64,000 nucleotides of DNA from Balanoglossus misakiensis (lineage: Eukaryota; Hemichordata), in contig CM082598.2 of NCBI GenBank assembly GCA_040954595.2, positions 6,758,001 through 6,822,000 on the forward strand, in the 5' to 3' direction. Positions 7,607-21,900 of this stretch are shown here, piece after piece (positions within the stretch are counted from its first letter, which is position 1; every line of letters starts with the position of its first letter). The position numbers were made by a program, and so were the translations under genes. Below the pieces are notes generated by a model that saw only the letters and a program-made list of their open reading frames with translations, made no database searches and was not told the DNA's origin.

Positions 7607-10600
7607 TGATGCGTCAGAGTCAATTCCTGGGTTAATACGTGTCAAAAAGCACTGTAATTTGACATTGCTAATGCAACGGTGACATTGAATCTGATTCTTT
7701 GCATCAGGGTAAATGGCGATGCAAGCTTGATGCTGAATCACGGTAGATAGTGATGCAAACACTTCGCTTTGACATGGGTATTTAATGCATATGGGGATTT
7801 CAAGTTAATTGTAAATCCCTGGGTTAATTCGTGGCCAAACGCACTGTAATTTGACATTTCTAATGCAATGGTGACATTGAATGTAATTCTTTGCATTAGG
7901 GCAAATGGCGAAGCAAGCTTAATGATGGATCAGAGTAGATGGTGATGCAAGCTCTGCACTTTGACATAGGTATTTAATGTATTTGCATGGGTATTTAATG
8001 TTGACTGAAAATTCCTGGGTTAATACATGTCCAAAAGCACTGTAATTTGACATTGCTAATGCAATGGTGACATTGAATGTGATTCTTTGCATCAGGGTAA
8101 ATGGCAATGCAGGCTTGATGATGCATAATGGTAGAGAGTGATGAAAACACTTCGCTTTGACATGGGTATAAAATGCATATGGGGATTTCAAGTTGATTAT
8201 AAATCCCTCAGTTATTACGTGTCGAAAAGCACTGTAATTTCAAATTGCTAATGCGATGGTGACATTGAATCTGATTCTTTGCATCAGGGCAAATAGTGAG
8301 GCATGCTTGATGATGCAAACACTGCATTTTGACATAGGTATTTAATGCATATGCATGGGTATTTGAAGTTGTCTGTAAATCTCCAGGTTAATACGTAGCC
8401 AAAAGCACTGTAATTTGACATTGCTAATGCAATGGTGACACTAAATCTGATTCTTTGCATCAGGGCAAATAGTGAAGCATGCTTGATGATGCAAATACTG
8501 CATTTTGACATAGGTATTTAATGCATATGCATGGGTATTTGAAGTTGTCTGTAAATCTCTAGGTTAATACGTAGCCAAAAGCACTGTAATTTGACATTGC
8601 TAATGCAATGGTGACACTAAATCTGATTCTTTGTATCAGGGTAAATGGCAAAGCAAGCCTGATGATCATCACGGTAGAGAGTGATGCAAACACTTCGCTT
8701 TGACATGGGTATAAAATGCATATGGGGATTTCAAGTTGATTATAAATCCCTCAGTTAATACGTGTCGAAAAGCACTGTAATTTAAAATTGCTAATGCGAT
8801 GGTGACATTGAATCTGATTCTTTGCACTAGGGCAAATAGTGACGCATGCTTGATGATGCAAACACTGCATTTTGACATAGGTATTTAATGCATATGCATG
8901 GGTATTTGAAGTTGTCTGTAAATCTCCAGGTTAATACGTAGCCAAAAGCACTGTAATTTGACATTGCTAATGCAATGGTGACACTAAATCTGATTCTTTG
9001 TATCAGGGTAAATGGCGAAGCAAGCTTGATGATCATTACGGTAGAGAGTGATGCAAACACTTCGCTTTGACATAGGTATAACATGCATATGGGGATTTCA
9101 AGTTGATTATAAATCCCTGGGTTAATACGTGTCCAAAAGCAATGTAATTTGACATTGCTTATGCTATAGTGACACTAAAACTGATTCTTTGCATCAGGGC
9201 AAATTGTGAAGCATGCTTGATGATGCGTCAGAGTCAATTCCTGGGTTAATACGTGTCAAAAAGCACTGTAATTTGACATTGCTAATGCAACGGTGACATT
9301 GAATCTGATTCTTTGCATCAGGGTAAATGGCGATGCAAGCTTGATGATGAATCACGGTAGATAGTGATGCAAACACTTCGCTTTGACATGGGTATTTAAT
9401 GCATATGGGGATTTCAAGTTAATTGTAAATCCCTGGGTTAATTCGTGGCCAAACGCACTGTAATTTGACATTTCTAATGCAATGGTGACATTGAATGTAA
9501 TTCTTTGCATTAGGGCAAATGGCGAAGCAAGCTTAATGATGGATCAGAGTAGATGGTGATGCAAGCTCTGCACTTTGACATAGGTATTTAATGTATTTGC
9601 ATGGGTATTTAATGTTGACTGAAAATTCCTGGGTTAATACATGTCCAAAAGCACTGTAATTTGACATTGCTAATGCAATGGTGACATTGAATGTGATTCT
9701 TTGCATCAGGGTAAATGGCAATGCAGGCTTGATGATGCATAATGGTAGAGAGTGATGAAAACACTTCGCTTTGACATGGGTATAAAATGCATATGGGGAT
9801 TTCAAGTTGATTATAAATCCCTCAGTTATTACGTGTCGAAAAGCACTGTAATTTCAAATTGCTAATGCGATGGTGACATTGAATCTGATTCTTTGCATCA
9901 GGGCAAATAGTGAGGCATGCTTGATGATGCAAACACTGCATTTTGACATAGGTATTTAATGCATATGCATATGGGGATTTCAAGTTGATTATAAATCCCT
10001 CAGTTATAACGTGTCGAAAAGCACTGTAATTTCAAATTGCTAATGCGATGGTGACATTGAATCTGATTCTTTGCATCAGGGCAAATAGTGAGGCATGCTT
10101 GATGATGCAAACACTGCATTTTGACATAGGTATTTAATGCATATGCATGGGTATTTGAAGTTGTCTGTAAATCTCCAGGTTAATACGTAGCCAAAAGCAC
10201 TGTAATTTGACATTGCTAATGCAATGGTGACACTAAATCTGATTCTTTGCATCAGGGCAAATAGTGAAGCATGCTTGATGATGCAAATACTGCATTTTGA
10301 CATAGGTATTTAATGCATATGCATGGGTATTTGAAGTTGTCTGTAAATCTCTAGGTTAATACGTAGCCAAAAGCACTGTAATTTGACATTGCTAATGCAA
10401 TGGTGACACTAAATCTGATTCTTTGTATCAGGGTAAATGGCAAAGCAAGCCTGATGATCATCACGGTAGAGAGTGATGCAAACACTTCACTTTGACATGG
10501 GTATAAAATGCATATGGGGATTTCAAGTTGATTATAAATCCCTCAGTTAATACGTGTCGAAAAGCACTGTAATTTAAAATTGCTAATGCGATGGTGACAT

Positions 10601-13600
10601 TGAATCTGATTCTTTGCACTAGGGCAAATAGTGACGCATGCTTGATGATGCAAACACTGCATTTTGACATAGGTATTTAATGCATATGCATGGGTATTTG
10701 AAGTTGTCTGTAAATCTCCAGGTTAATACGTAGCCAAAAGCACTGTAATTTGACATTGCTAATGCAATGGTGACACTAAATCTGATTCTTTGTATCAGGG
10801 TAAATGGCGAAGCAAGCTTGATGATCATTACGGTAGAGAGTGATGCAAACACTTCGCTTTGACATAGGTATAACATGCATATGGGGATTTCAAGTTGATT
10901 ATAAATCCCTGGGTTAATACGTGTCCAAAAGCAATGTAATTTGACATTGCTTATGCTATAGTGACACTAAAACTGATTCTTTGCATCAGGGCAAATTGTG
11001 AAGCATGCTTGATGATGCGTCAGAGTCAATTCCTGGGTTAATACGTGTCAAAAAGCACTGTAATTTGACATTGCTAATGCAACGGTGACATTGAATCTGA
11101 TTCTTTGCATCAGGGTAAATGGCGATGCAAGCTTGATGATGAATCACGGTAGATAGTGATGCAAACACTTCGCTTTGACATGGGTATTTAATGCATATGG
11201 GGATTTCAAGTTAATTGTAAATCCCTGGGTTAATTCGTGGCCAAACGCACTGTAATTTGACATTTCTAATGCAATGGTGACATTGAATGTAATTCTTTGC
11301 ATTAGGGCAAATGGCGAAGCAAGCTTAATGATGGATCAGAGTAGATGGTGATGCAAGCTCTGCACTTTGACATAGGTATTTAATGTATTTGCATGGGTAT
11401 TTAATGTTGACTGAAAATTCCTGGGTTAATACATGTCCAAAAGCACTGTAATTTGACATTGCTAATGCAATGGTGACATTGAATGTGATTCTTTGCATCA
11501 GGGTAAATGGCAATGCAGGCTTGATGATGCATAATGGTAGAGAGTGATGAAAACACTTCGCTTTGACATGGGTATAAAATGCATATGGGGATTTCAAGTT
11601 GATTATAAATCCCTCAGTTATTACGTGTCGAAAAGCACTGTAATTTCAAATTGCTAATGCGATGGTGACATTGAATCTGATTCTTTGCATCAGGGCAAAT
11701 AGTGAGGCATGCTTGATGATGCAAACACTGCATTTTGACATAGGTATTTAATGCATATGCATGGGTATTTGAAGTTGTCTGTAAATCTCCAGGTTAATAC
11801 GTAGCCAAAAGCACTGTAATTTGACATTGCTAATGCAATGGTGACACTAAATCTGATTCTTTGCATCAGGGCAAATAGTGAAGCATGCTTGATGATGCAA
11901 ATACTGCATTTTGACATAGGTATTTAATGCATATGCATGGGTATTTGAAGTTGTCTGTAAATCTCTAGGTTAATACGTAGCCAAAAGCACTGTAATTTGA
12001 CATTGCTAATGCAATGGTGACACTAAATCTGATTCTTTGTATCAGGGTAAATGGCAAAGCAAGCCTGATGATCATCACGGTAGAGAGTGATGCAAACACT
12101 TCGCTTTGACATGGGTATAAAATGCATATGGGGATTTCAAGTTGATTATAAATCCCTCAGTTAATACGTGTCGAAAAGCACTGTAATTTAAAATTGCTAA
12201 TGCGATGGTGACATTGAATCTGATTCTTTGCATCAGGGCAAATAGTGACGCATGCTTGATGATGCAAACACTGCATTTTGACATAGGTATTTAATGCATA
12301 TGCATGGGTATTTGAAGTTGTCTGTAAATCTCCAGGTTAATACGTAGCCAAAAGCACTGTAATTTGACATTGCTAATGCAATGGTGACACTAAATCTGAT
12401 TCTTTGTATCAGGGTAAATGGCGAAGCAAGCTTGATGATCATTACGGTAGAGAGTGATGCAAACACTTCGCTTTGACATAGGTATAACATGCATATGGGG
12501 ATTTCAAGTTGATTATAAATCCCTGGGTTAATACGTGTCCAAAAGCAATGTAATTTGACATTGCTTATGCTATAGTGACACTAAAACTGATTCTTTGCAT
12601 CAGGGCAAATTGTGAAGCATGCTTGATGATGCGTCAGAGTCAATTCCTGGGTTAATACGTGTCAAAAAGCACTGTAATTTGACATTGCTAATGCAACGGT
12701 GACATTGAATCTGATTCTTTGCATCAGGGTAAATGGCGATGCAAGCTTGATGATGAATCACGGTAGATAGTGATGCAAATTAACACTTCGCTTTGACATG
12801 GGTATTTAATGCATATGGGGATTTCAAGTTAATTGTAAATCCCTGGGTTAATTCGTGGCCAAACGCACTGTAATTTGACATTTCTAATGCAATGGTGACA
12901 TTGAATGTAATTCTTTGCATTAGGGCAAATGGCGAAGCAAGCTTAATGATGGATCAGAGTAGATGGTCATGCAAGCTCTGCACTTTGACATAGGTATTTA
13001 ATGTATTTGCATGGGTATTTAATGTTGACTGAAAATTCCTGGGTTAATACGTGTCCAAAAGCACTGTAATTTGACATTGCTAATGCAATGGTGACATTGA
13101 ATGTGATTCTTTGCATCAGGGTAAATGGCAATGCAGGCTTGATGATGCATAATGGTAGAGAGTGATGAAAACACTTCGCTTTGACATGGGTATAAAATGC
13201 ATATGGGGATTTCAAGTTGATTATAAATCCCTCAGTTATTACGTGTCGAAAAGCACTGTAATTTCAAATTGCTAATGCGATGGTGACATTGAATCTGATT
13301 CTTTGCATCAGGGCAAATAGTGAGGCATGCTTGATGATGCAAACACTGCATTTTGACATAGGTATTTAATGCATATGCATGGGTATTTGAAGTTGTCTGT
13401 AAATCTCCAGGTTAATACGTAGCCAAAAGCACTGTAATTTGACATTGCTAATGCAATGGTGACACTAAATCTGATTCTTTGCATCAGGGCAAATAGTGAA
13501 GCATGCTTGATGATGCAAATACTGCATTTTGACATAGGTATTTAATGCATATGCATGGGTATTTGAAGTTGTCTGTAAATCTCTAGGTTAATACGTAGCC

Positions 13601-14244
13601 AAAAGCACTGTAATTTGACATTGCTAATGCAATGGTGACACTAAATCTGATTCTGTGTATCAGGGTAAATGGCAAAGCAAGCCTGATGATCATCACGGTA
13701 GAGAGTGATGCAAACACTTCGCTTTGACATGGGTATAAAATGCATATGGGGATTTCAAGTTGATTATAAATCCCTCAGTTAATACGTGTCGAAAAGCACT
13801 GTAATTTAAAATTGCTAATGCGATGGTGACATTGAATCTGATTCTTTGCATCAGGGCAAATAGTGACGCATGCTTGATGATGCAAACACTGCATTTTGAC
13901 ATAGGTATTTAATGCATATGCATGGGTATTTGAAGTTGTCTGTAAATCTCCAGGTTAATACGTAGCCAAAAGCACTGTAATTTGACATTGCTAATGCAAT
14001 GGAGACACTAAATCTGATTCTTTGTATCAGGGTAAATGGCGAAGCAAGCTTGATGATCATCACGGTAGAGAGTGATGCAAACACTTCGCTTTGACATAGG
14101 TATAACATGCATATGGGGATTTCAAGTTGATTATAAATCCCTGGGTTATTACGTGTCCAAAAGCACTGTAATTTGACATTGCTTATGCTATAGTGACGCT
14201 AAAACTGATTCTTTGCATCAGGGCAAATTGTGAAGCATTCTTGA
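7607..14244. repeat. Satellite higher-order repeat block, 1,614 bp period (4 copies)
   Basis: The marker TGATGCGTCAGAGTCAATTC of the short monomer begins at 7,607, 9,221, 11,013, 12,627 and 14,245, giving copy lengths of 1,614, 1,792, 1,614 and 1,618. Copies are nearly identical by eye, while neighbouring monomers inside one copy differ clearly. The 1,792 bp copy has one extra 178 bp monomer (9,791 versus 9,969). The 1,618 bp copy has a TTAA insertion at about 12,780. Confidence 0.93.
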
Positions 14245-17200
14245 TGATGCGTCAGAGTCAATTCCTGGGTTAATACGTGTCAAAAAGCACTGTAATTTGA
14301 CATTGCTAATGCAACGGTGACATTGAATCTGATTCTTTGCATCAGGGTAAATGGCGATGCAAGCTTGATGATGAATCACGGTAGATAGTGATGCAAACAC
14401 TTCGCTTTGACATGGGTATTTAATGCATATGGGGATTTCAAGTTAATTGTAAATCCCTGGGTTAATACGTGGCCAAACGCACTGTAATTTGACATTGCTA
14501 ATGCAATGGTGACATTGAATGTAATTCTTTGCATTAGGGCAAATGGCGAAGCAAGCTTAATGATGGATCAGAGTAGATGGTGATGCAAGCTCTGCACTTT
14601 GACATAGGTATTTAATGTATTTGCATGGGTATTTAATGTTGACTGAAAATTCCTGGGTTAATACGTGTCCAAAAGCACTGTTATTTGACATTGCTAATGC
14701 AATGGTGACATTGAATGTGCTTCTTTGCATCAGGGTAAATGGCAATGCAGGCTTGATGATGCATAATGGTAGAGAGTGATGAAAACACTTCGCTTTGACA
14801 TGGGTATAAAATGCATATGGGGATTTCAAGTTGATTATAAATCCCTCATTTATTACGTGTCGAAAAGCACTGTAATTTAAAATTGCTAATGCGATGGTGA
14901 CATTGAATCTGATTCTTTGCATCAGGGCAAATAGTGAAGCATGCTTGATGATGCAAACACTGCATTTTGACATAGGTATTTAATGCATATGCATGGGTAT
15001 TTGAAGTTGTCTGTAAATCTCCAGGTTAATACGTAGCCAAAAGCACTGTAATTTGACATTGCTAATGCAATGGTGACACTAAATCTGATTCTTTGTATCA
15101 GGGTAAATGGCGAAGCAAGCTTGATGATCATCACGGTAGAGAGTGATGCAAACACTTCGCTTTGACATAGGTATAACATGCATATGGGGATTTCAAATTG
15201 ATTATAAATCCCTGGGTTAATACGTGTCCAAAAGCACTGTAATTTGACATTGCGTATGCAATTGTGACGCTAAAACTGATTCTTTGCATCAGGGCAAATT
15301 GTGAAGCATGCTTGATGATGCGTCAGAGTCAATTCCTGGGTTAATACGTGTCAAAAAGCACTGTAATTTGACATTGCGTATGCAATTGTGACGCTAAAAC
15401 TGATTCTTTGCATCAGGGCAAATTGTGAAGCATGCTTGATGATGCGTCAGAGTCAATTCCTGGGTTAATACGTGTCAAAAAGCACTGTAATTTGACATTG
15501 GTAATGCAACGGTGACATTGAATCTGATTCTTTGCATTAGGGCAAATGGCGAAGCAAGCTTAATGATGGATCAGAGTAGATGGTGATGCAAGCTCTGCAC
15601 TTTGACATAGGTATTTAATGTATTTGCATGGGTATTTAATGTTGACTGAAAATTCCTGGGTTAATACGTGTCCAAAAGCACTGTTATTTGACATTGCTAA
15701 TGCAATGGTGACATTGAATGTGCTTCTTTGCATCAGGGTAAATGGCAATGCAGGCTTGATGATGCATAATGGTAGAGAGTGATGAAAACACTTCGCTTTG
15801 ACGTTGATATAAAATGCATATGGGGATTTCAAGTTGATTATAAATCCCTCAGTTATTACGTGTCGAAAAGCACTGTAATTTAAAATTGCTAATGCGATGG
15901 TGACATTGAATCTGATTCTTTGCATCAGGGCAAATAGTGAAGCATGCTTGATGATGCAAACACTGCATTTTGACATAGGTATTTAATGCATATGCATGGG
16001 TATTTGAAGTTGTCTGTAAATCTCCAGGTTAATACGTAGCCAAAAGCACTGTAATTTGACATTGCTAATGCAATGGTGACACTAAATCTGATTCTTTGTA
16101 TCAGGGTAAATGGCGAAGCAAGCTTGATGATCATCACGGTAGAGAGTGATGCAAACACTTCGCTTTGACATAGGTATAACATGCATATGGGGATTTCAAA
16201 TTGATTATAAATCCCTGGGTTAATACGTGTCCAAAAGCACTGTAATTTGACATTGCTTATGCAATTGTGACGCTAAAACTGATTCTTTGCATCAGGGCAA
16301 ATTGTGAAGCATGCTTGATGATGCGTCAGAGTCAATTCCTGGGTTAATACGTGTCAAAAAGCACTGTAATTTGACATTGGTAATGCAACGGTGACATTGA
16401 ATCTGATTCTTTGCATCAGGGTAAATGGCGATGCAAGCTTGATGATGAATCACGGTAGATAGTGATGCAAACACTTCGCTTTGACATGGGTATTTAATGC
16501 ATATGGGGATTTCAAGTTAATTGTAAATCCCTGGGTTAATACGTGGCCAAACGCACTGTAATTTGACATTGCTAATGCAATGGTGACATTGAATGTAATT
16601 CTTTGCATTAGGGCAAATGGCGAAGCAAGCTTAATGATGGATCAGAGTAGATGGTCATGCAAGCTCTGCACTTTGACATAGGTATTTAATGTATTTGCAT
16701 GGGTATTTAATGTTGACTGAAAATTCCTGGGTTAATACGTGTCCAAAAGCACTGTCATTTGACATTGCTAATGCAATGGTGACATTGAATGAGATTCTTT
16801 GCATCAGGGTAAATGGCAATGCAGGCTTGATGATGCATAATGGTAGAGAGTGATGAAAACACTTCGCTTTGACATGGGTATAAAATGCATATGGGGATTT
16901 CAAGTTGATTATAAATCCCTCAGTTATTACGTGTCGAAAAGCACTGTAATTTAAAATTGCTAATGCGATGGTGACATTGAATCTGATTCTTTGCATCAGG
17001 GCAAATAGTGAAGCATGCTTGATGATGCAAACACTGCATTTTGACATAGGTATTTAATGCATATGCATGGGTATTTGAAGTTGTCTGTAAATCTCCAGGT
17101 TAATACGTAGCCAAAAGCACTGTAATTTGACATTGCTAATGCAATGGTGACACTAAATCTGATTCTTTGTATCAGGGTAAATGGCGAAGCAAGCTTGATG

Positions 17201-20200
17201 ATGAATCACGGTAGATAGTGATGCAAACACTTCGCTTTGACATGGGTATTTAATGCATATGGGGATTTCAAGTTAATTGTAAATCCCTGGGTTAATTCGT
17301 GGCCAAACGCACTGTAATTTGACATTTCTAATGCAATGGTGACATTGAATGTAATTCTTTGCATTAGGGCAAATGGCGAAGCAAGCTTAATGATGGATCA
17401 GAGTAGATGGTGATGCAAGCTCTGCACTTTGACATAGGTATTTAATGTATTTGCATGGGTATTTAATGTTGACTGAAAATTCCTGGGTTAATACGTGTCC
17501 AAAAGCACTGTAATTTGACATTGCTAATGCAATGGTGACACTAAATCTGATTCTTTGTATCAGGGTAAATGGCAAAGCAAGCCTGATGATCATCACGGTA
17601 GAGAGTGATGCAAACACTTTGCTTTGACATGGGTATAAAATGCATATGGGGATTTCAAGTTGATTATAAATCCCTCAGTTAATACGTGTCGAAAAGCACT
17701 GTAATTTAAAATTACTAATGCAATGGTGACATTGACTCTGATTCTTTGCATCAGGGCAAATAGTGAAGCATGCTTGATGATGCAAACACTGCATTTTGAC
17801 ATAGGTATTTAATGCATATGCATGGGTATTTGAAGTTGTCTGTAAATCTCTAGGTTAATACATAGCCAAAAGCACTGTAATTTGACATTGCTAATGCAAT
17901 GGTGACACTAAATCTGATTCTTTGTATCAGGGTAAATGGCGAAGCAAGCTTGATGATCATTACGGTAGAGAGTGATGCAAACACTTCGCTTTGACATAGG
18001 TATAACATGCATATGGGGATTTCAAGTTGATTATAAATCCCTGGGTTAATACGTGTCCAAAAGCAATGTAATTTGACATTGCTTATGCTATAGTGACACT
18101 AAAACTGATTCTTTGCATCAGGGCAAATTGTGAAGCATGCTTGATGATGCGTCAGAGTCAATTCCTGGGTTAATACGTGTCAAAAAGCACTGTAATTTGA
18201 CATTGCTAATGCAACGGTGACATTGAATCTGATTCTTTGCATCAGGGTAAATGGCGATGCAAGCTTGATGATGAATCACGGTAGATAGTGATGCAAACAC
18301 TTCGCTTTGACATGGGTATTTAATGCATATGGGGATTTCAAGTTAATTGTAAATCCCTGGGTTAATTCGTGGCCAAACGCACTGTAATTTGACATTTCTA
18401 ATGCAATGGTGACATTGAATGTAATTCTTTGCATTAGGGCAAATGGCGAAGCAAGCTTAATGATGGATCAGAGTAGATGGTGATGCAAGCTCTGCACTTT
18501 GACATAGGTATTTAATGTATTTGCATGGGTATTTAATGTTGACTGAAAATTCCTGGGTTAATACGTGTCCAAAAGCACTGTAATTTGACATTGCTAATGC
18601 AATGGTGACATTGAATGTGATTCTTTGCATCAGGGTAAATGGCAATGCAGGCTTGATGATGCATAATGGTAGCGAGTGATGAAAACACTTCGCTTTGACA
18701 TGGGTATAAAATGCATATGGGGATTTCAAGTTGATTATAAATCCCTCAGTTATTACGTGTCGAAAAGCACTGTAATTTAAAATTGCTAATGCGATGGTGA
18801 CATTGAATCTGATTCTTTGCATCAGGGCAAATAGTGAGGCATGCTTGATGATGCAAACACTGCATTTTGACATAGGTATTTAATGCATATGCATGGGTAT
18901 TTGAAGTTGTCTGTAAATCTCCAGGTTAATACGTAGCCAAAAGCACTGTAATTTGACATTGCTAATGCAATGGTGACACTAAATCTGATTCTTTGCATCA
19001 GGGCAAATAGTGAAGCATGCTTGATGATGCAAATACTGCATTTTGACATAGGTATTTAATGCATATGCATGGGTATTTGAAGTTGTCTGTAAATCTCCAG
19101 GTTAATACGTAGCCAAAAGCACTGTAATTTGACATTGCTAATGCAATGGTGACACTAAATCTGATTCTTTGTATCAGGGTAAATGGCAAAGCAAGCCTGA
19201 TGATCATCACGGTAGAGAGTGATGCAAACACTTCGCTTTGACATGGGTATAAAATGCATATGGGGATTTCAAGTTGATTATAAATCCCTCAGTTAATACG
19301 TGTCGAAAAGCACTGTAATTTAAAATTGCTAATGCGATGGTGACATTGAATCTGATTCTTTGCATCAGGGCAAATAGTGACGCATGCTTGATGATGCAAA
19401 CACTGCATTTTGACATAGGTATTTAATGCATATGCATGGGTATTTGAAGTTGTCTGTAAATCTCCAGGTTAATACGTAGCCAAAAGCACTGTAATTTGAC
19501 ATTGCTAATGCAATGGTGACACTAAATCTGATTCTTTGTATCAGGGTAAATGGCGAAGCAAGCTTGATGATCATCACGGTAGAGAGTGATGTAAACACTT
19601 CGCTTTGACATAGGTATAACATGCATATGGGGATTTCAAGTTGATTATAAATCCCTGGGTTATTACGTGTCCAAAAGCACTGTAATTTGACATTGCTTAT
19701 GCTATAGTGACGCTAAAACTGATTCTTTGCATCAGGGCAAATTGTGAAGCATTCTTGATGATGCGTCAGAGTCAATTCCTGGGTTAATACGTGTCAAACA
19801 GCACTGTAATTTGACATTGCTAATGCAACGGTGACATTGAATCTGATTCTTTGCATCAGGGTAAATGGCGATGCAAGCTTGATGATGAATCACGGTAGAT
19901 AGTGATGCAAACACTTCGCTTTGACATGGGTATTTAATGCATATGGGGATTTCAAGTTAATTGTAAATCCCTGGGTTAATACGTGGCCAAACGCACTGTA
20001 ATTTGACATTGCTAATGCAATGGTGACATTGAATGTAATTCTTTGCATTAGGGCAAATGGCGAAGCAAGCTTAATGATGGATCAGAGTAGATGGTGATGC
20101 AAGCTCTGCACTTTGACATAGGTATTTAATGTATTTGCATGGGTATTTAATGTTGACTGAAAATTCCTGGGTTAATACGTGTCCAAAAGCACTGTTATTT

Positions 20201-21900
20201 GACATTGCTAATGCAATGGTGACATTGAATGTGCTTCTTTGCATCAGGGTAAATGGCAATGCAGGCTTGATGATGCATAATGGTAGAGAGTGATGAAAAC
20301 ACTTCGCTTTGACATGGGTATAAAATGCATATGGGGATTTCAAGTTGATTATAAATCCCTCAGTTATTACGTGTCGAAAAGCACTGTAATTTAAAATTGC
20401 TAAAGCGATGGTGACATTGAATCTGATTCTTTGCATCAGGGCAAATAGTGAAGCATGCTTGATGATGCAAACACTGCATTTTGACATAGGTATTTAATGC
20501 ATATGCATGGGTATTTGAAGTTGTCTGTAAATCTCCAGGTTAATACGTAGCCAAAAGCACTGTAATTTGACATTGCTAATGCAATGGTGACACTAAATCT
20601 GATTCTTTGTATCAGGGTAAATGGCGAAGCAAGCTTGATGATCATCACGGTAGAGAGTGATGCAAACACTTCGCTTTGACATAGGTATAACATGCATATG
20701 GGGATTTCAAGTTGATTATAAATCCCTGGGTTATTACGTGTCCAAAAGCACTCTAATTTGACATTGCTTATGCTATAGTGACGCTAAAACTGATTCTTTG
20801 CATCAGGGCAAATTGTGAAGCATTCTTGATGATGCGTCAGAGTCAATTCCTGGGTTAATACGTGTCAAACAGCACTGTAATTTGACATTGCTAATGCAAC
20901 GGTGACATTGAATCTGATTCTTTGCATCAGGGTAAATGGCGATGCAAGCTTGATGATGAATCACGGTAGATAGTGATGCAAACACTTCGCTTTGACATGG
21001 GTATTTAATGCATATGGGGATTTCAAGTTAATTGTAAATCCCTGGGTTAATACGTGGCCAAACGCACTGTAATTTGACATTGCTAATGCAATGGTGACAT
21101 TGAATGTAATTCTTTGCATTAGGGCAAATGGCGAAGCAAGCTTAATGATGGATCAGAGTAGATGGTGATGCAAGCTCTGCACTTTGACATAGGTATTTAA
21201 TGTATTTGCATGGGTATTTAATGTTGACTGAAAATTCCTGGGTTAATACGTGTCCAAAAGCACTGTTATTTGACATTGCTAATGCAATGGTGACATTGAA
21301 TGTGCTTCTTTGCATCAGGGTAAATGGCAATGCAGGCTTGATGATGCATAATGGTAGAGAGTGATGAAAACACTTCGCTTTGACATGGGTATAAAATGCA
21401 TATGGGGATTTCAAGTTGATTATAAATCCCTCAGTTACTACGTGTCGAAAAGCACTGTAATTTAAAATTGCTAATGCGATGGTGACATTGAATCTGATTC
21501 TTTGCATCAGGGCAAATAGTGAAGCATGCTTGATGATGCAAACACTGCATTTTGACATAGGTATTTAATGCATATGCATGGGTATTTGAAGTTGTCTGTA
21601 AATCTCCAGGTTAATACGTAGCCAAAAGCACTGTAATTTGACATTGCTAATGCAATGGTGACACTAAATCTGATTCTTTGTATCAGGGTAAATGGCGAAG
21701 CAAGCTTGATGATCATCACGGTAGAGAGTGATGCAAACACTTCGCTTTGACATAGGTATAACATGCATATGGGGATTTCAAATTGATTATAAATCCCTGG
21801 GTTAATACGTGTCCAAAAGCACTGTAATTTGACATTGCTTATGCAATTGTGACGCTAAAACTGATTCTTTGCATCAGGGCAAATTGTGAAGCATGCTTGA
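14245..21900. repeat. Satellite block with 1,071 and 1,614 bp periods
   Basis: The short-monomer marker begins at 14,245, 15,316, 15,440, 16,319, 18,145, 19,759, 20,830 and 21,901. The spacings are 1,071, 124, 879, 1,826, 1,614, 1,071 and 1,071. The 1,071 bp units at 19,759 and 20,830 share the private change CAAACAGCACTG, showing recent tandem duplication. The 124 bp spacing is a doubled short monomer. Confidence 0.9.

Noticed and set aside
12776-12788. TTAA insertion as a transposon footprint
   Set aside because: The unmodified copies have no TTAA here, so a TTAA-specific element could not have inserted and left it.
7607-14244. CENP-B box in satellite monomers (TTCGCTTTGACATGGG region)
   Set aside because: The TTCG start fits, but the central A and the CGGG part of the consensus do not.
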